Source: Aeromicrobium wangtongii
GTDB taxonomy: Bacteria; Actinomycetota; Actinomycetes; Propionibacteriales; Nocardioidaceae
Length of the DNA: 64,000 nucleotides
Assembly (NCBI RefSeq): GCF_024584515.1
Contig: NZ_CP102173.1
Coordinates: 3,534,001-3,598,000 of the forward strand
Direction: 5' to 3'
The position numbers and the translations under genes were made by a program. This document shows, one piece after another, positions 33,652 through 44,828 of the stretch. Each line of letters starts with the position of its first letter. The first letter of the stretch is position 1. The notes beneath the pieces were generated by a model. The model saw only the letters and a list, made by a program, of their open reading frames with translations, was not told the origin of the DNA and did no database searches.

Positions 33652-34860
33652 TTACTTCTTGATGCGCACCGTCTTGCTGGTGCCTGCAGCGTTCTTCTTG
33701 CCTTCGTAGACCACCGTCAGCTTGTGCTTGCCCTTCTTGAGCTTCGAGACCTTCACCTTGACGGTGCCGGACTTGACCGAGACCCGCTTGAGGGTCTTGC
33801 CGTTCTCACTGATCGTGATCTTGCCCTTCGCCTTCTTGCTGGCGCTGGGCGAGATCTTGATCGTGAAGGTGGCCTGCTTCTTGCCGGTAGTGACCTTCGC
33901 CGACAGCTTGGCCTTCTTCTTGGCGGCGAACGGCGCCTTGACGGTGCGAGTGATCGTCCCGTAGCCGTACGTCTTGTAGGTGATGACCGCCGACAGCTTC
34001 TTCTGGTAGTCCGCCTTCGAGACGCGGTGGGTGCGAGCGGTCTGGCCGGCCAGGGCCTTTCCGTTGCTGAACCACTGGTACGAGACGCTGGCACCGGGAG
34101 CAACCGAACCGGGCGAGGCTGCGATGGTCTTGCCGAGGACCGGGAGACCAAGGACCTTGGGCTGGCTCCGGAACAGATAGTCGCCGCGCTTGACCGAGTC
34201 TTCGGGATACGCCTCGTACGAGCGGGAGTCAGTCGCGCTGGTGACCTTCACCTCGGCGAAGATGTTTCCGAGCTCGTTGGCCGTGGGCACGTACGTGGGG
34301 CTGGTGGCTCCCGGGATGATGCCCTGGTCGCCGTACCCTGTGCGCCACTGGTAGGTGACCGAGGTGACCGCCTGGGCGTACGTACCCGAGCTGACTGCCA
34401 GCGGCTTGCCGACCTGTGCGACGCCGGTGACCTCGGGGTAGACCCGCGCGCAGATCGAGGTCGGGAGGGGGGATACCTGTGTGGTGAACTGCGGGTTCAG
34501 GCCCTGCTCCACGTTGGCCGCGACAGCGATCGTGGTGCTGACGCCCTCGTATATTTCGCAGTCGTCGTAGACGTTGACCGAATAGGTACCCGGCGGAAGC
34601 GCCTGGGTGAAGGTGCCATTGTCCTCGACGTACGCGTACTGGTTGAAGTCATCGCCAGCCTCTGGGGTGTCGCCCCCCTTGCGGAACGACACGTAGGCCC
34701 CGGGCACGGCCGCTCCGGCGGGGTTCAGGACGGTTCCGGTCACGACTCCGGTCGGGCCCGGCACGGCGTGCGCGGAGGTGGCGGTCGCGGCGAGCGCGCC
34801 GGACGCGAGGGCCATGGTGGCGACGAGCGCACCGACCCTGCGCATGGAGGTCAACTTCAT
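33652..34860 (-). CDS. Secreted multidomain Ig-like protein
   Basis: A 402-residue exported protein. Signal peptide 1-32 (ends SAHA). Residues 38-115 form a carboxypeptidase-regulatory-like/CNA-B-type fold (GVVTGTVLNPAGAAVPGAYV, GTYSVNVYDD). Two repeats of the form 'xYxxGQxVxVxxG...YQWxxxG' follow (about 143-225 and 232-310: VTYQWRTG, VSYQWFSNGKALAG). A lysine-rich Ig-like domain ends the protein (about 315-402), resembling that of the secreted protein at 30381. Probably a surface or extracellular structural protein. An AGGAGA ribosome site precedes ATG 34860. Confidence 0.82.
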   Translation of the reverse strand: MKLTSMRRVGALVATMALASGALAATATSAHAVPGPTGVVTGTVLNPAGAAVPGAYVSFRKGGDTPEAGDDFNQYAYVEDNGTFTQALPPGTYSVNVYDDCEIYEGVSTTIAVAANVEQGLNPQFTTQVSPLPTSICARVYPEVTGVAQVGKPLAVSSGTYAQAVTSVTYQWRTGYGDQGIIPGATSPTYVPTANELGNIFAEVKVTSATDSRSYEAYPEDSVKRGDYLFRSQPKVLGLPVLGKTIAASPGSVAPGASVSYQWFSNGKALAGQTARTHRVSKADYQKKLSAVITYKTYGYGTITRTVKAPFAAKKKAKLSAKVTTGKKQATFTIKISPSASKKAKGKITISENGKTLKRVSVKSGTVKVKVSKLKKGKHKLTVVYEGKKNAAGTSKTVRIKK

Positions 34861-34875
34861 CTTGGTTTTCTCCTA

Positions 34876-34911
34876 GGTAACTGGGTGTGGCTAGAATCCC
34901 CTGAAGTTACC
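34876..34911. promoter_or_regulatory. Inverted repeat in the leader of the secreted Ig-like gene
   Basis: GGTAACT and AGTTACC, seven-base perfect arms separated by 22 bases, 16 bases upstream of ATG 34860. It could be a leader hairpin or an operator; no regulator is evident. Confidence 0.3.
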
Positions 34912-34968
34912 GCAGTGAGACGGTCTTTCACTGTCGAATGGGACAAAGGTTCACGGCAGCGGAGGCCG

Positions 34969-35715
34969 CTAGTTCCTGCGGTTCAGGAAGGCCGTCATCG
35001 CGGCGCGGGCCTCGTCGCTGCCGAACAGCTCACCCGACAGCTCGGCGAGGGCGGGCCCGAGGGCGTCGAGGCGGGCCACGACGTCCTGGTTGAGCAGCTT
35101 CTTGGTCTCGCGCAGCCCTTGCGGGTAACCCTTGACCAGCTCGCCCAGGGCACGGGCGACCTCGGCCTGCAGCTCGGCGTCGGGCACGACCCGCGTGACC
35201 AGGCCGATGGCGGTGGCCTCGGCCGCGTCGAACGTGCGCGCGGTGAGGAACAGATCGCTCGCCGCGCGGTCGGTCAGCCGGGGCAGCAGCGTCGCCGAGA
35301 TGACGGCCGGCGCCAGCGCGAGCCGCACCTCGGTCAGCGCGAAGGTCACCGACTCGGCCGCGATGACCAGGTCGGCCGCGCCGACGATGCCGAGCCCGCC
35401 GGCCCGCACAGGACCGGCGAGCTCGACCACGACCGGCTTGGCGGCCGTCGCGATCTGCCGCTGCAGCGCGATCAGGCCCTTGGCGCCCTCGACCATGCTG
35501 CCCTCGGCCGCCTCCGACAGGTCGGCTCCCGAGCAGAACACCCGTCCGGCCGAACGGACCAGGATGGCGCGCGCCCCCGGGTCGGCGTCCGCGGCCGCCA
35601 GGTGGGCCGACAGCTCGGACACCAGCTGCTTGCTCAGCGCATTGCGGTTGCGCTCGCTGTCGAGCGTGATCGTCGCGACGTCGTCGGCGACCTCGAGGTG
35701 GACGAGCTCGGTCAT
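34969..35715 (-). CDS. Enoyl-CoA hydratase/isomerase family protein (EchA7-like)
   Basis: A 248-residue crotonase-fold enzyme, last gene of the acyl-CoA operon. The oxyanion-hole segment SGRVFCSGADL-like (RVFCSGADLSEA) is near residue 60, and the second is GPVRAGGLGIVGAADLVIA. Of the two hydratase glutamates, the one in TEVRLALAP is kept, while the one expected in the GG...D segment appears to be Gly, so it may be a methylglutaconyl-type hydratase, an isomerase or a lyase rather than a plain hydratase. The position matches echA7 of mycobacteria. An 80-base gap with a strong hairpin separates it from the preceding dehydrogenase; AAGGAG precedes ATG 35715. Confidence 0.85.
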   Translation of the reverse strand: MTELVHLEVADDVATITLDSERNRNALSKQLVSELSAHLAAADADPGARAILVRSAGRVFCSGADLSEAAEGSMVEGAKGLIALQRQIATAAKPVVVELAGPVRAGGLGIVGAADLVIAAESVTFALTEVRLALAPAVISATLLPRLTDRAASDLFLTARTFDAAEATAIGLVTRVVPDAELQAEVARALGELVKGYPQGLRETKKLLNQDVVARLDALGPALAELSGELFGSDEARAAMTAFLNRRN

Positions 35716-35731
35716 GGCACTCCTTGTCGAT

Positions 35732-35786
35732 GGCCCTGACGTTCTGACACGACACGCCGGGGTGTTTCGGTCAAAACGTCAGGGCC
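35732..35786 (-). promoter_or_regulatory. 17-base-pair intercistronic hairpin
   Basis: In the minus-strand RNA two 17-base arms (35770-35786 and 35732-35748) pair completely, with one U-G wobble, around a 21-base loop. It fills the gap between the acyl-CoA dehydrogenase and enoyl-CoA hydratase genes. Candidate partial terminator, RNA-stability element or operator. Confidence 0.65.
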
Positions 35787-35795
35787 AGCGGGGCT

Positions 35796-36955
35796 TTAGT
35801 AGGACTTGGGCAGGCCCAGGGAGAACTGCGCCACGAAGTTCAGCGCCATCTCCCGGCTGACCGGGGCGATGCGCGACAGGCGCGAGCCGGCCAGCATCTG
35901 CACGAGACCGTACTCGTTGGCCAGGCCGTTGCCGCCGTGGGTCTGGATCGCGCGGTCCACGGCGTTGCAGACCGCCTCGCCGGCGGCGTACTTGGCCATG
36001 TTGGCAGCCTCGGCGGCGCGCATGACGTCGCCGGCCGCGTACAGCGCGGCGGCCTTCTGCGTCATCAGGCGAGCCATCTCGATCTCGATGTACGACTGCG
36101 CCAGCGGGTGCGAGATGGCCTGGTGCGCGCCGATCGGCGTGTCCCAGACCTTGCGCTCCTTGGCGTACTCCGACGCCTTGGCCAGCGCCAGGCGGGCCGT
36201 CCCCAGCGCGAAGGACGAGGCCATGATGCGTTCGGGGTTGAGGCCGGCGAACAGCTGCTCGATGCCGGCGCCCTCGCCGCCGATCAGGGCGTCCGCGGGC
36301 ACCCGCACGTCGTCGAAGAACAGCGTGAACTGCTTCTCCGGGGAGATGATGCCCATCTCGATCTCCTGGTACGTGAAGCCCTCGGAGTCCGTGGGGATCA
36401 GGAACAGGGCCGGCTTGAGCTTGCCGGTGCGCGCGTCCTCGGTGCGCGCGACGACCAGGACGTGGCTGGCCTCGTCGACGCCCGAGATGTACGTCTTGGT
36501 GCCGGTCAGGCGCCAGCCGTCGGCCTCGCGGTACGCGGTGGTGATGATGTTGTGCGAGTTCGACCCGGCATCCGGCTCGGTGATCGAGAAGGCGAAGGTC
36601 GAGGTGCCGTCGGCCAGGCCGGGCAGCAGCGCCTGCTTCTGCTCGTCGCTGCCGTACTGGGCGATGATCGTGCCGACGATCGCCGGCGACACCACCATCA
36701 GCAGCAGCGGGCTGCCGGCCGCCGCGAGCTCCTCGCACACCGCGGCCAGGTCGCCGATGTCGCCGCCGCCTCCGCCGTACTCCTCGGGGATCGCGACGCC
36801 CAGGAAGCCGTTGCGGCCGGCCTCCTGCCACAGCTCGGTGGTCTTCTTGCCGGCCTTGGCGGCCTGCTCGAAGTAGTCGCGGCCGTACTTGGCGCCCAGT
36901 GCGGCGACGGAGGCGCGCAGCGCCACCCGCTCATCGGACTCGGTGAAGGCGATGG

Positions 36956-36959
<4 letters not shown>
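35796..36959 (-). CDS. Acyl-CoA dehydrogenase (FadE12-like)
   Basis: A 387-residue FAD enzyme oxidising an acyl-CoA to the enoyl-CoA. The flavin segment FAFSITEPDAGSNSHNI near 122, WRLTGTKTYISG near 150, the substrate-binding FDDVRVPADALIG near 215 and the C-terminal QTHGGNGLANEYGLVQML are clear. The catalytic base expected near the C-terminus cannot be fixed by eye. It follows the biotin carboxylase gene with an ATGA overlap. Likely substrate is a branched-chain acyl-CoA, judged from the carboxylase and AtuA neighbours. Confidence 0.9.
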
Positions 36960-38877
<1,918 letters not shown>

Positions 38878-38881
<4 letters not shown>

Positions 38882-40473
38882 AGTCGGAACACCCCGAAAC
38901 CCTCTGCGCCCTTGACCGGGCGGTTGTTGATGGCGCTGAGGCAGATGCCCAGGACCGTGCGGGTGTCGCGCGGGTCGATGACGCCGTCGTCGTAGAGCAT
39001 CCCGGAGGTGAAGTACGCCAGCGACTCCTTCTCGATCTGCTCCGCGACCATGGCCCGCATCGCCGCATCCCCCTCTTCGTCGTACGGCACGCCCTTGGCC
39101 TCGGCAGCCCCGCGGGCGACGATCGACATGACCCCGGCCAGCTGCGCCGGCCCCATCACCGCCGACTTGGCATTCGGCCAGCTGAACATGAACCGTGGGT
39201 CGTACGCGCGTCCGCTCATCCCGTAGTGGCCAGCACCGTAGGAGGCGCCCATCACGACCGACAGGTGCGGGACGGTCGAGTTCGAGACGGCGTTGATCAT
39301 CTGTGCGCCGTGCTTGATGATGCCGCCCTGCTCGTACTCGGCGCCGACCATGTAGCCGGTCGTGTTGTGCAGGAACAGCAGCGGCGTGTCGATCTGGTTG
39401 GCCAGCTGGATGAACTGCGCAGCCTTCTGCGCCTCCTCGCTGAACAGCACGCCCTGCGCATTGGCCAGGATGCCGATCGGGTGCCCGTGCAACCGGGCGA
39501 AGCCGGTCACCAGCGACGAGCCGTACAGCGGCTTGAACTCGTCGAAGTCGCTGCCGTCCACGATCCGGGCGATGACCTCGCGGGGGTCGAAGGGGATCTT
39601 GAGATCCGAGGGGATGATCCCGAGCAGCTCGTCGGGATCGTGCACGGGCTCGGCGTACGTCGGCTCGGGCGTCATGCCGGCCTTGCGCCAGTTGAGATTC
39701 TTGACGATCGATCGTCCGATGCGGATCGCGTCGCGCTCGTCGACGGCGAGGTAGTCGGCCAGTCCGGAGCGGCGGGCGTGCATCTCGGCGCCGCCGAGCG
39801 ACTCGTCGTCGGACTCCTCGCCCGTGGCCATCTTGACCAGCGGCGGGCCGCCGAGGAACACCTTGGCGCCCTCCTTGACCATCACGACGTAGTCGCTCAT
39901 CCCGGGGACGTACGCCCCGCCGGCCGTGGAGTTGCCGAACACCAGGGCGATGGTCGGACGCCGGTCGGCACTGGCGCGGGTGATGTCGCGGAACGACGCG
40001 CCGCCGGGGATGAAGATGTCCTTCTGCGTCGGCAGGTCGGCCCCGCCGGACTCGACCAGGTTGATCGTCGGCAGCCCGCACTCGGCGGCGATCTGCGCCG
40101 ACCGCCGGACCTTGCGCAGCGTGCTCGGATTGGTCGAGCCGCCCCGCACCGTCGGGTCGTTCGCGATGATCATGCACTCGACGCCCTCGACGACACCGAT
40201 GCCGGTCACGACGGACGCACCGACGGCGAACTTCGTGCCCCACCCGGCCAGCGGGGACAGCTCGAGGAAGGGCGAGTCGGCGTCGATCAGCAGCTCGACC
40301 CGCTCGCGGGCGGTCAGCTTGCCGCGCCGGTGGTGGCGCTCGATCGCGCGCTCACCACCGGCGTCGACCGCGGCCCGGTGCTGCACCGCGAGATCGGCGA
40401 CCCGTTCGAGCATGTGCTCACGGTTCGCCAGATAGCTCTCGGATGTCGTGTCGACACCGGACCGGGCCGTCAT
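38878..40473 (-). CDS. Acyl-CoA carboxylase carboxyltransferase subunit (AccD2 / MccB-like)
   Basis: A 531-residue carboxyltransferase with two crotonase-fold halves. Visible are ERHHRRGKLTARERVELL near 45, the oxyanion segments NLVESGGADLPTQ and FGNSTAGGAYVPGMSDY, the GGPPLVKMATGEE segment, and MGASYGAGHYGMSGRAYDP in the second half. The GGADLPTQKDIFIPGG pattern is closer to methylcrotonyl- or geranyl-CoA carboxylase beta (MccB/AtuC) than to propionyl-CoA carboxylase. Its ATG overlaps the preceding TGA by one base (TGATG). Confidence 0.9.
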
Positions 40474-41612
40474 CAGTAGCCCAGCAGTTTCGAGGCCAGG
40501 TCGGTCATGACCTCGGTGGCGCCACCGCCGATGCCGAGGATGCGGGCGTCGCGGTAGTGGCGCTCGACCTCGGACTCGCGCATGTAGCCCATGCCGCCGA
40601 AGATCTGGACGGCCTCGGAGACGACCCACTCGCACGCGGCGACCGACACGTTCTTGGCCACGACGGCCTCGAGCAGCGGGCTCTCGCCGGCTGCGGCCTT
40701 CTCGACGGCCTCGCGGGTCACGGCCCGCGCGGCCGCGGTGCGGCTGTGCATCTCGACCAGCTTGTGGCGGATGACCTGGCGGGTGATGAGCGGCTTGCCG
40801 AACGTCTCGCGCTGGCGGGCGTACTCGACGGCGAGGTCGAGCGCGCGCTGCGCGGTGGCGTAGCCCTGGGTCGCGAGGCTGACCCGCTCGTTGACGAACT
40901 GGTTGACGATCAGCGGGAACCCGCCGTCGATCTCGCCGACGATGTTGGTGGCCGGCACCCGGACGTCGTCGAACGTCAGCTCGGCGGTGTCCGAGCAGTG
41001 CCAGCCCATCTTGCGCAGCGGCTTGGACACTGTGAATCCCGGCAGGCCCTTGTCGATGACCAGCAGGCTGATGCCGCCGAAGCCGTCGCCGCCGGTGCGC
41101 ACCGCGGTCGTGACGAAGTCGGACCGCACGCCGGAGGTGATGAACGTCTTTGCGCCGTTGACGATGAAGTCGTCGCCGTCACGGACCGCGCGGGTCGTGA
41201 TGCGCGAGACGTCCGACCCGCCGCCGGGCTCGGTGATGCCGAGCGAGCCGATCTTCTCGCCGGCCAGCGTCGGCCGCACGTAGCGCTCGATCAGGTCGGT
41301 GTTGCCGCTGTCGACGATGTGCGGGACGGCGATGCCGTGGGTGAACAGGCTGGCCAGCAGGCCGGAGGAGCCGCCGGCGGACAGGACGGCCTCGGTCATG
41401 ACCGTGGCATCAATGATGTCGCCGCCCGAGCCGCCGACCTCCTCGCTGAACCCGATGCCCAGCACGCCAACCTCGGCGGTCTTCTGGTGCAGCTCGCGCG
41501 GGAGCATCCCGGCGTCCTCCCAGTCGGGCAGGTGCGGCGCGATCTCCTTCTCGGTGAACGAGGTGACCATGTCGCGGAGCGCCTTGCGCTCGGGGGTGTT
41601 CCAGACGTTCAC
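40473..41612 (-). CDS. Acyl-CoA dehydrogenase (FadE13-like)
   Basis: A 379-residue FAD-dependent acyl-CoA dehydrogenase, second of two in the operon. Visible motifs: SLGITEPGGGSDVSRI near 120, FIVNGAKTFITSG near 148, LTFDDVRVPATNIVGE near 210 and the C-terminal QIFGGMGYMRESEVERHYRDARILGIGGGA, typical of isovaleryl-/citronellyl-CoA-type dehydrogenases. GTG 41612 is taken as start because it makes a GTGA overlap with the AtuA gene and yields the family N-terminus NTPERKALRDMV. Confidence 0.9.
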   Translation of the reverse strand: MNVWNTPERKALRDMVTSFTEKEIAPHLPDWEDAGMLPRELHQKTAEVGVLGIGFSEEVGGSGGDIIDATVMTEAVLSAGGSSGLLASLFTHGIAVPHIVDSGNTDLIERYVRPTLAGEKIGSLGITEPGGGSDVSRITTRAVRDGDDFIVNGAKTFITSGVRSDFVTTAVRTGGDGFGGISLLVIDKGLPGFTVSKPLRKMGWHCSDTAELTFDDVRVPATNIVGEIDGGFPLIVNQFVNERVSLATQGYATAQRALDLAVEYARQRETFGKPLITRQVIRHKLVEMHSRTAAARAVTREAVEKAAAGESPLLEAVVAKNVSVAACEWVVSEAVQIFGGMGYMRESEVERHYRDARILGIGGGATEVMTDLASKLLGY

Positions 41613-43414
41613 AAAGATGCCTCGGCAATCGGGGTGGGTAACAGGACAGATGGGATGGCGCAGTCGCGAGCCCGGAGCCACTCGCCCAGACCCTTGGCCT
41701 GGGGATCGAGACGGGTCGACGAGGCGACTCCGTCCCCGAGCAGCCCGTGGATCACGATGTTGACGGCCCGCAGGTTGGGCAGCGGGCTGATCTGGAGGTC
41801 GAGCGCCGCCGCCTCGGGCAGCAGCTCGCGGATCGTCGGCGCGTCGAGGAGGCTCACGAGCCAGGCGTAGGCGTCGTCGCGTGCCGGGTGGTCGGCCGGG
41901 ATCCAGACGCCGATGTTGGCGTCGCCGCCCTTGTCGCCGGACCGGGCGAGCGCGAGGCGTCCCAGCGGCGCGCGGACGGTCTCGGCCGCCCACTCCCCGA
42001 GTGGCGCAATCGCACCCGCGACTGGCGCAGTCTGGGCATTCTGAGACGGCGTGTCGTCCGTTTTTGCGCCACTCGCGGGTGCGATTGCGCCACTCGCGGG
42101 TGGGGGGATGGGTTCGCGGCGGCCGTCGGGGTGGACGACGATGTGCGGGACGTCGGTCTGGGGGACGTATGCAGGGCGGTAGATGCCGAAGGGGGTCGCA
42201 GCCGCCGGCGGGCGCGAGACGCTGAACCCGGGATACGACGCCAGCGCGAGCTGGATCGCCGCATCGCTGAACGCCCGGCCGACGGGCTCGGGCTGGGCGC
42301 TCTTGACGTGCAGGCGCAGCAGGGACGTCGCCTGCGCCTGGGTGGCCGGATCGGCCACATCGGTGCGGTCCAGGTGCCACTCGACGCTGTCCGGACGGGT
42401 GCCGGCGCTGAGTGCGGCCTCCATCTGATGCTCCACGAGCGCGGCCTTCTCGGCGATGTCCAGGCCCGTGAGCAGGAACTCGACGCTGTTGCGGAAGCCG
42501 CCGATCTCGTTGAGGCACACCTTGGTGGTCGCCGGCGGGGCCTCGCCCACGACGCCGGAGATCGCGACCCGGTCGGGGCCGTCCTGGACGAGCGACATCG
42601 TGTCGAGCCGGGTCGAGACGTCCGGGCCGAGATACAGGGGCGAGCCGATCTCGTAGACCAGCTGCGCGGTGACGGTGTCGACCGTGACGGCTCCGCCGGT
42701 GCCCTCGTGCTTGGTGATGACGACCGAGCCGTCCTCGGCGATCTCGGCGATCGGGAAGCCCAGTGGCGCCGACAGGTCCAGCTCGCCGAAGCCGGCGAAG
42801 TTGCCGCCGGTGGCCTGCGTGCCGCACTCGATGACGTGCCCGGCCACGACGGCGCCGGCCAGCCGGTCCAGGTCGTCGCGGTCCCAGCCGAAGTGGGCGA
42901 TCGCCGGGCCCACGACGACCGAGGCGTCGGTGACCCGGCCGGTCACGACGACATCGGCGCCAGCGGTCAGGGCGGCGGCGATGCCGAAGGCGCCCAGGTA
43001 CGCATTGGCGGTCAGGATGTTTCCCGTGGAACCGACCTGGGCGGCCAGATCGGCGGCCCGGTCGCGCAGGTCATCGCCCTCGACGTGGGCGACCGTCAGG
43101 TCGAGCCCCTGCGACCCGGCGATCTCGCGCAGCTTCTCGGCCAGCGCCGCCGGGTTCAGTCCGCCGGCGTTGGCGACGATCTTGACGCCGCGCTCCTTGG
43201 CCAGGGCCATCGACTCGCCCATCTGGCGGGCGAAGGTCTTGGCATAGCCGAGCGACTCGTCCTTCATGCGGTCGCGGCCGAGGATCAGCATCGTCAGCTC
43301 GGCCAGGTAGTCGCCGGTCAGGTAGTCCAGCGGCCCGCCTTCGAGCATCTCGCGCATCGCCGAGAACCGGTCGCCGTAGTAGCCGGAGCAGTTGCCGACC
43401 CGGATCGCGCTCAT
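41609..43414 (-). CDS. AtuA-like acyclic terpene utilisation family protein (DUF1446) with an in-frame palindromic insert
   Basis: A 601-residue protein related to AtuA of Pseudomonas terpene catabolism and to mycobacterial Rv0976c; the exact reaction is unknown. The N-terminal domain (1-430) has NCSGYYGDR, IVANAGGLNPAAL, ALTAGADVVVTGRVTDASV, HVIECGTQATGGNF and TKHEGTGGAV. A low-complexity Pro/Ala linker of about 33 residues (440-472) follows, then the C-terminal AtuA domain (about 475-580) with ARSGDKGGDANIGVW. The linker is encoded by a long inverted repeat (41999-42095) that looks inserted. ATG 43414 overlaps the TIGR03084 stop by four bases. Confidence 0.88.
   Translation of the reverse strand: MSAIRVGNCSGYYGDRFSAMREMLEGGPLDYLTGDYLAELTMLILGRDRMKDESLGYAKTFARQMGESMALAKERGVKIVANAGGLNPAALAEKLREIAGSQGLDLTVAHVEGDDLRDRAADLAAQVGSTGNILTANAYLGAFGIAAALTAGADVVVTGRVTDASVVVGPAIAHFGWDRDDLDRLAGAVVAGHVIECGTQATGGNFAGFGELDLSAPLGFPIAEIAEDGSVVITKHEGTGGAVTVDTVTAQLVYEIGSPLYLGPDVSTRLDTMSLVQDGPDRVAISGVVGEAPPATTKVCLNEIGGFRNSVEFLLTGLDIAEKAALVEHQMEAALSAGTRPDSVEWHLDRTDVADPATQAQATSLLRLHVKSAQPEPVGRAFSDAAIQLALASYPGFSVSRPPAAATPFGIYRPAYVPQTDVPHIVVHPDGRREPIPPPASGAIAPASGAKTDDTPSQNAQTAPVAGAIAPLGEWAAETVRAPLGRLALARSGDKGGDANIGVWIPADHPARDDAYAWLVSLLDAPTIRELLPEAAALDLQISPLPNLRAVNIVIHGLLGDGVASSTRLDPQAKGLGEWLRARDCAIPSVLLPTPIAEASL
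41999..42095. repeat. Palindromic element inside the AtuA coding sequence
   Basis: Two 31-base arms (41999-42029 and 42065-42095), inverted, 30 of 31 identical, with a 35-base spacer. Each arm contains a 10-base direct repeat GAGTGGCGCA (one copy with a single change). The element stays in frame in AtuA and encodes a disordered Ala/Pro/Ser/Gly linker between its two domains. Confidence 0.75.
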
Positions 43415-44202
43415 CGGTCGGTCAGCCGGACGGGATCGGCGCCGGGTTGTCCCGCGAACGCCTGGACGATCGTGAGCCAGTGCTGGGCGTGCGGGCCCTG
43501 CGCGCGGACGTCGACGTCGTCGAGGTGACGGCGGCGGGTCGCCAGCAGTGCGAAGTCCTGGCCGGAACCGGTGACGCGCTCGGCGGCGTCCTCGGGCCCC
43601 CAGGCCCACAGCTCGCCGTCGGGGCCGGTCAGCTCGACCCGGATCTCTACACCCGGATCCTGCTCGCCGCGGACCAGATAGGAGTAACGCCGGGCGCGGA
43701 CGCCGATGTGGCACACGTGACGGGTGCGGGCCGTCGGCGCGATCGTGATGCCGAGCGCCTCGCCGACGTCGTGCCCGTGCGCCCAGGTCTCCATGATCCG
43801 GGCCGTGGCCATTGAGGCAGGGCTCATGGGTGGGCCGAACCACGGGATCTTCTCCCCGTCCGGCACCTCGCGCAGGGCCGCGTCCAGCTCGACCCGACCG
43901 TCCCGCCACAGCAGGAGCAGATCGGCCGGGGGGATCAGCGCGATGTCGGCGGTCTGGGCGTCGATGAACCCGTCGGCATCACTGGCCGCTGCCGTCAGCA
44001 TCGCGCCGAATGCCGCCGGCTCGCGGATCGCTGACAGCGACGCGGTGTCGGTCCAGTGCAGATGGGCGATCTGGTCGGTCACGGTCCAGCCCTCGGGCGT
44101 CGTGACGGTCGACCACCCAGCCTCGGTCAGCCCCGCGACCCACTGGTCGAGCTGGAGACTCTCGGCGGTCAGGTCCGACAGCACCTGGTCCAGCGTGCTC
44201 AT
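43411..44202 (-). CDS. TIGR03084-family metal-binding protein (DinB / mycothiol-dependent isomerase-like)
   Basis: A 263-residue protein. The DinB-like four-helix bundle contains likely metal ligands: His in QIAHLHWTD near residue 47 and the motif METWAHGHDVGEAL near 138, as in mycothiol-dependent maleylpyruvate isomerases. A C-terminal MDMPI-like domain follows. TIGR03084 proteins are common beside actinobacterial acyl-CoA operons, with no proven function; a thiol-dependent isomerisation or hydrolysis step is an inference. ATG 44202 overlaps the TetR stop by four bases. Confidence 0.84.
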   Translation of the reverse strand: MSTLDQVLSDLTAESLQLDQWVAGLTEAGWSTVTTPEGWTVTDQIAHLHWTDTASLSAIREPAAFGAMLTAAASDADGFIDAQTADIALIPPADLLLLWRDGRVELDAALREVPDGEKIPWFGPPMSPASMATARIMETWAHGHDVGEALGITIAPTARTRHVCHIGVRARRYSYLVRGEQDPGVEIRVELTGPDGELWAWGPEDAAERVTGSGQDFALLATRRRHLDDVDVRAQGPHAQHWLTIVQAFAGQPGADPVRLTDR

Positions 44203-44804
44203 GAAATCACCAGCTCGCGGCCGAGGACCTCGGCCCAGGAGTCCAGCACCGCTTCGCGCCGCTTGGCGTCATCGGTCAGCGAGGCGGCGAGGCCCAGCCC
44301 GCGGACGAGGTCGAGCGTGGCCTGCACGAGCTGACGGTTGTCGCCGCGTGCCTCGTCGATGCCGAGCAGCTCGACGGCGTAGGCGTGGGTCTCGCGACCG
44401 ATCCGCCGCTCGAGCGGTCCGACCAGCTCGCGCAGCTCGGCGTCCGTGCGCGCCGCGACCCACAGCTCGAGCGCGGCGAAGAACACCGGCGAGACGAACT
44501 GACCGGCCAGGAGCTCGAGGACGCCCCGGATCCGGTCCTGCTCGGGCAGGCCCTCCGCCCGGCGACGCAGCTCGTCGCGGCGCCGCTCGGCGAGATGCTC
44601 GACGGCAGCGACCACCAGTGCCTGCTTGCTCGGGAAGTGGTGCAGCTGGGCGCCGCGGCTGACGCCGGCCCGCTGGCTCACCACGGTCGTGGTCGTGCCG
44701 GACCAGCCGAGCTCGACGAGGCAGTCGACCGTCGCCTCGAGCAGCCGCAGCCGCATGGCGCGGCTGCGCTCCCCCTGCGGGATGCGGCTCGCGGTCTCCG
44801 TCAT
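44199..44804 (-). CDS. TetR-family transcriptional regulator of the acyl-CoA operon
   Basis: A 201-residue repressor. The helix-turn-helix lies at about residues 18-60 (LLEATVDCLVELGWSGTTTT, SQRAGVSRGAQLHHFPSKQAL), a pattern common in TetR regulators of acyl-CoA or aromatic catabolism. The C-terminal ligand domain probably senses a CoA ester. It is the first gene of the operon, so autoregulation is expected; a 24-base palindrome lies 24 bases upstream. ATG 44804 is preferred over starts further upstream because those would read across the palindrome. Confidence 0.88.
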   Translation of the reverse strand: MTETASRIPQGERSRAMRLRLLEATVDCLVELGWSGTTTTVVSQRAGVSRGAQLHHFPSKQALVVAAVEHLAERRRDELRRRAEGLPEQDRIRGVLELLAGQFVSPVFFAALELWVAARTDAELRELVGPLERRIGRETHAYAVELLGIDEARGDNRQLVQATLDLVRGLGLAASLTDDAKRREAVLDSWAEVLGRELVIS

Positions 44805-44828
44805 GGCTCCAGCATGGGGTCCATTCCA

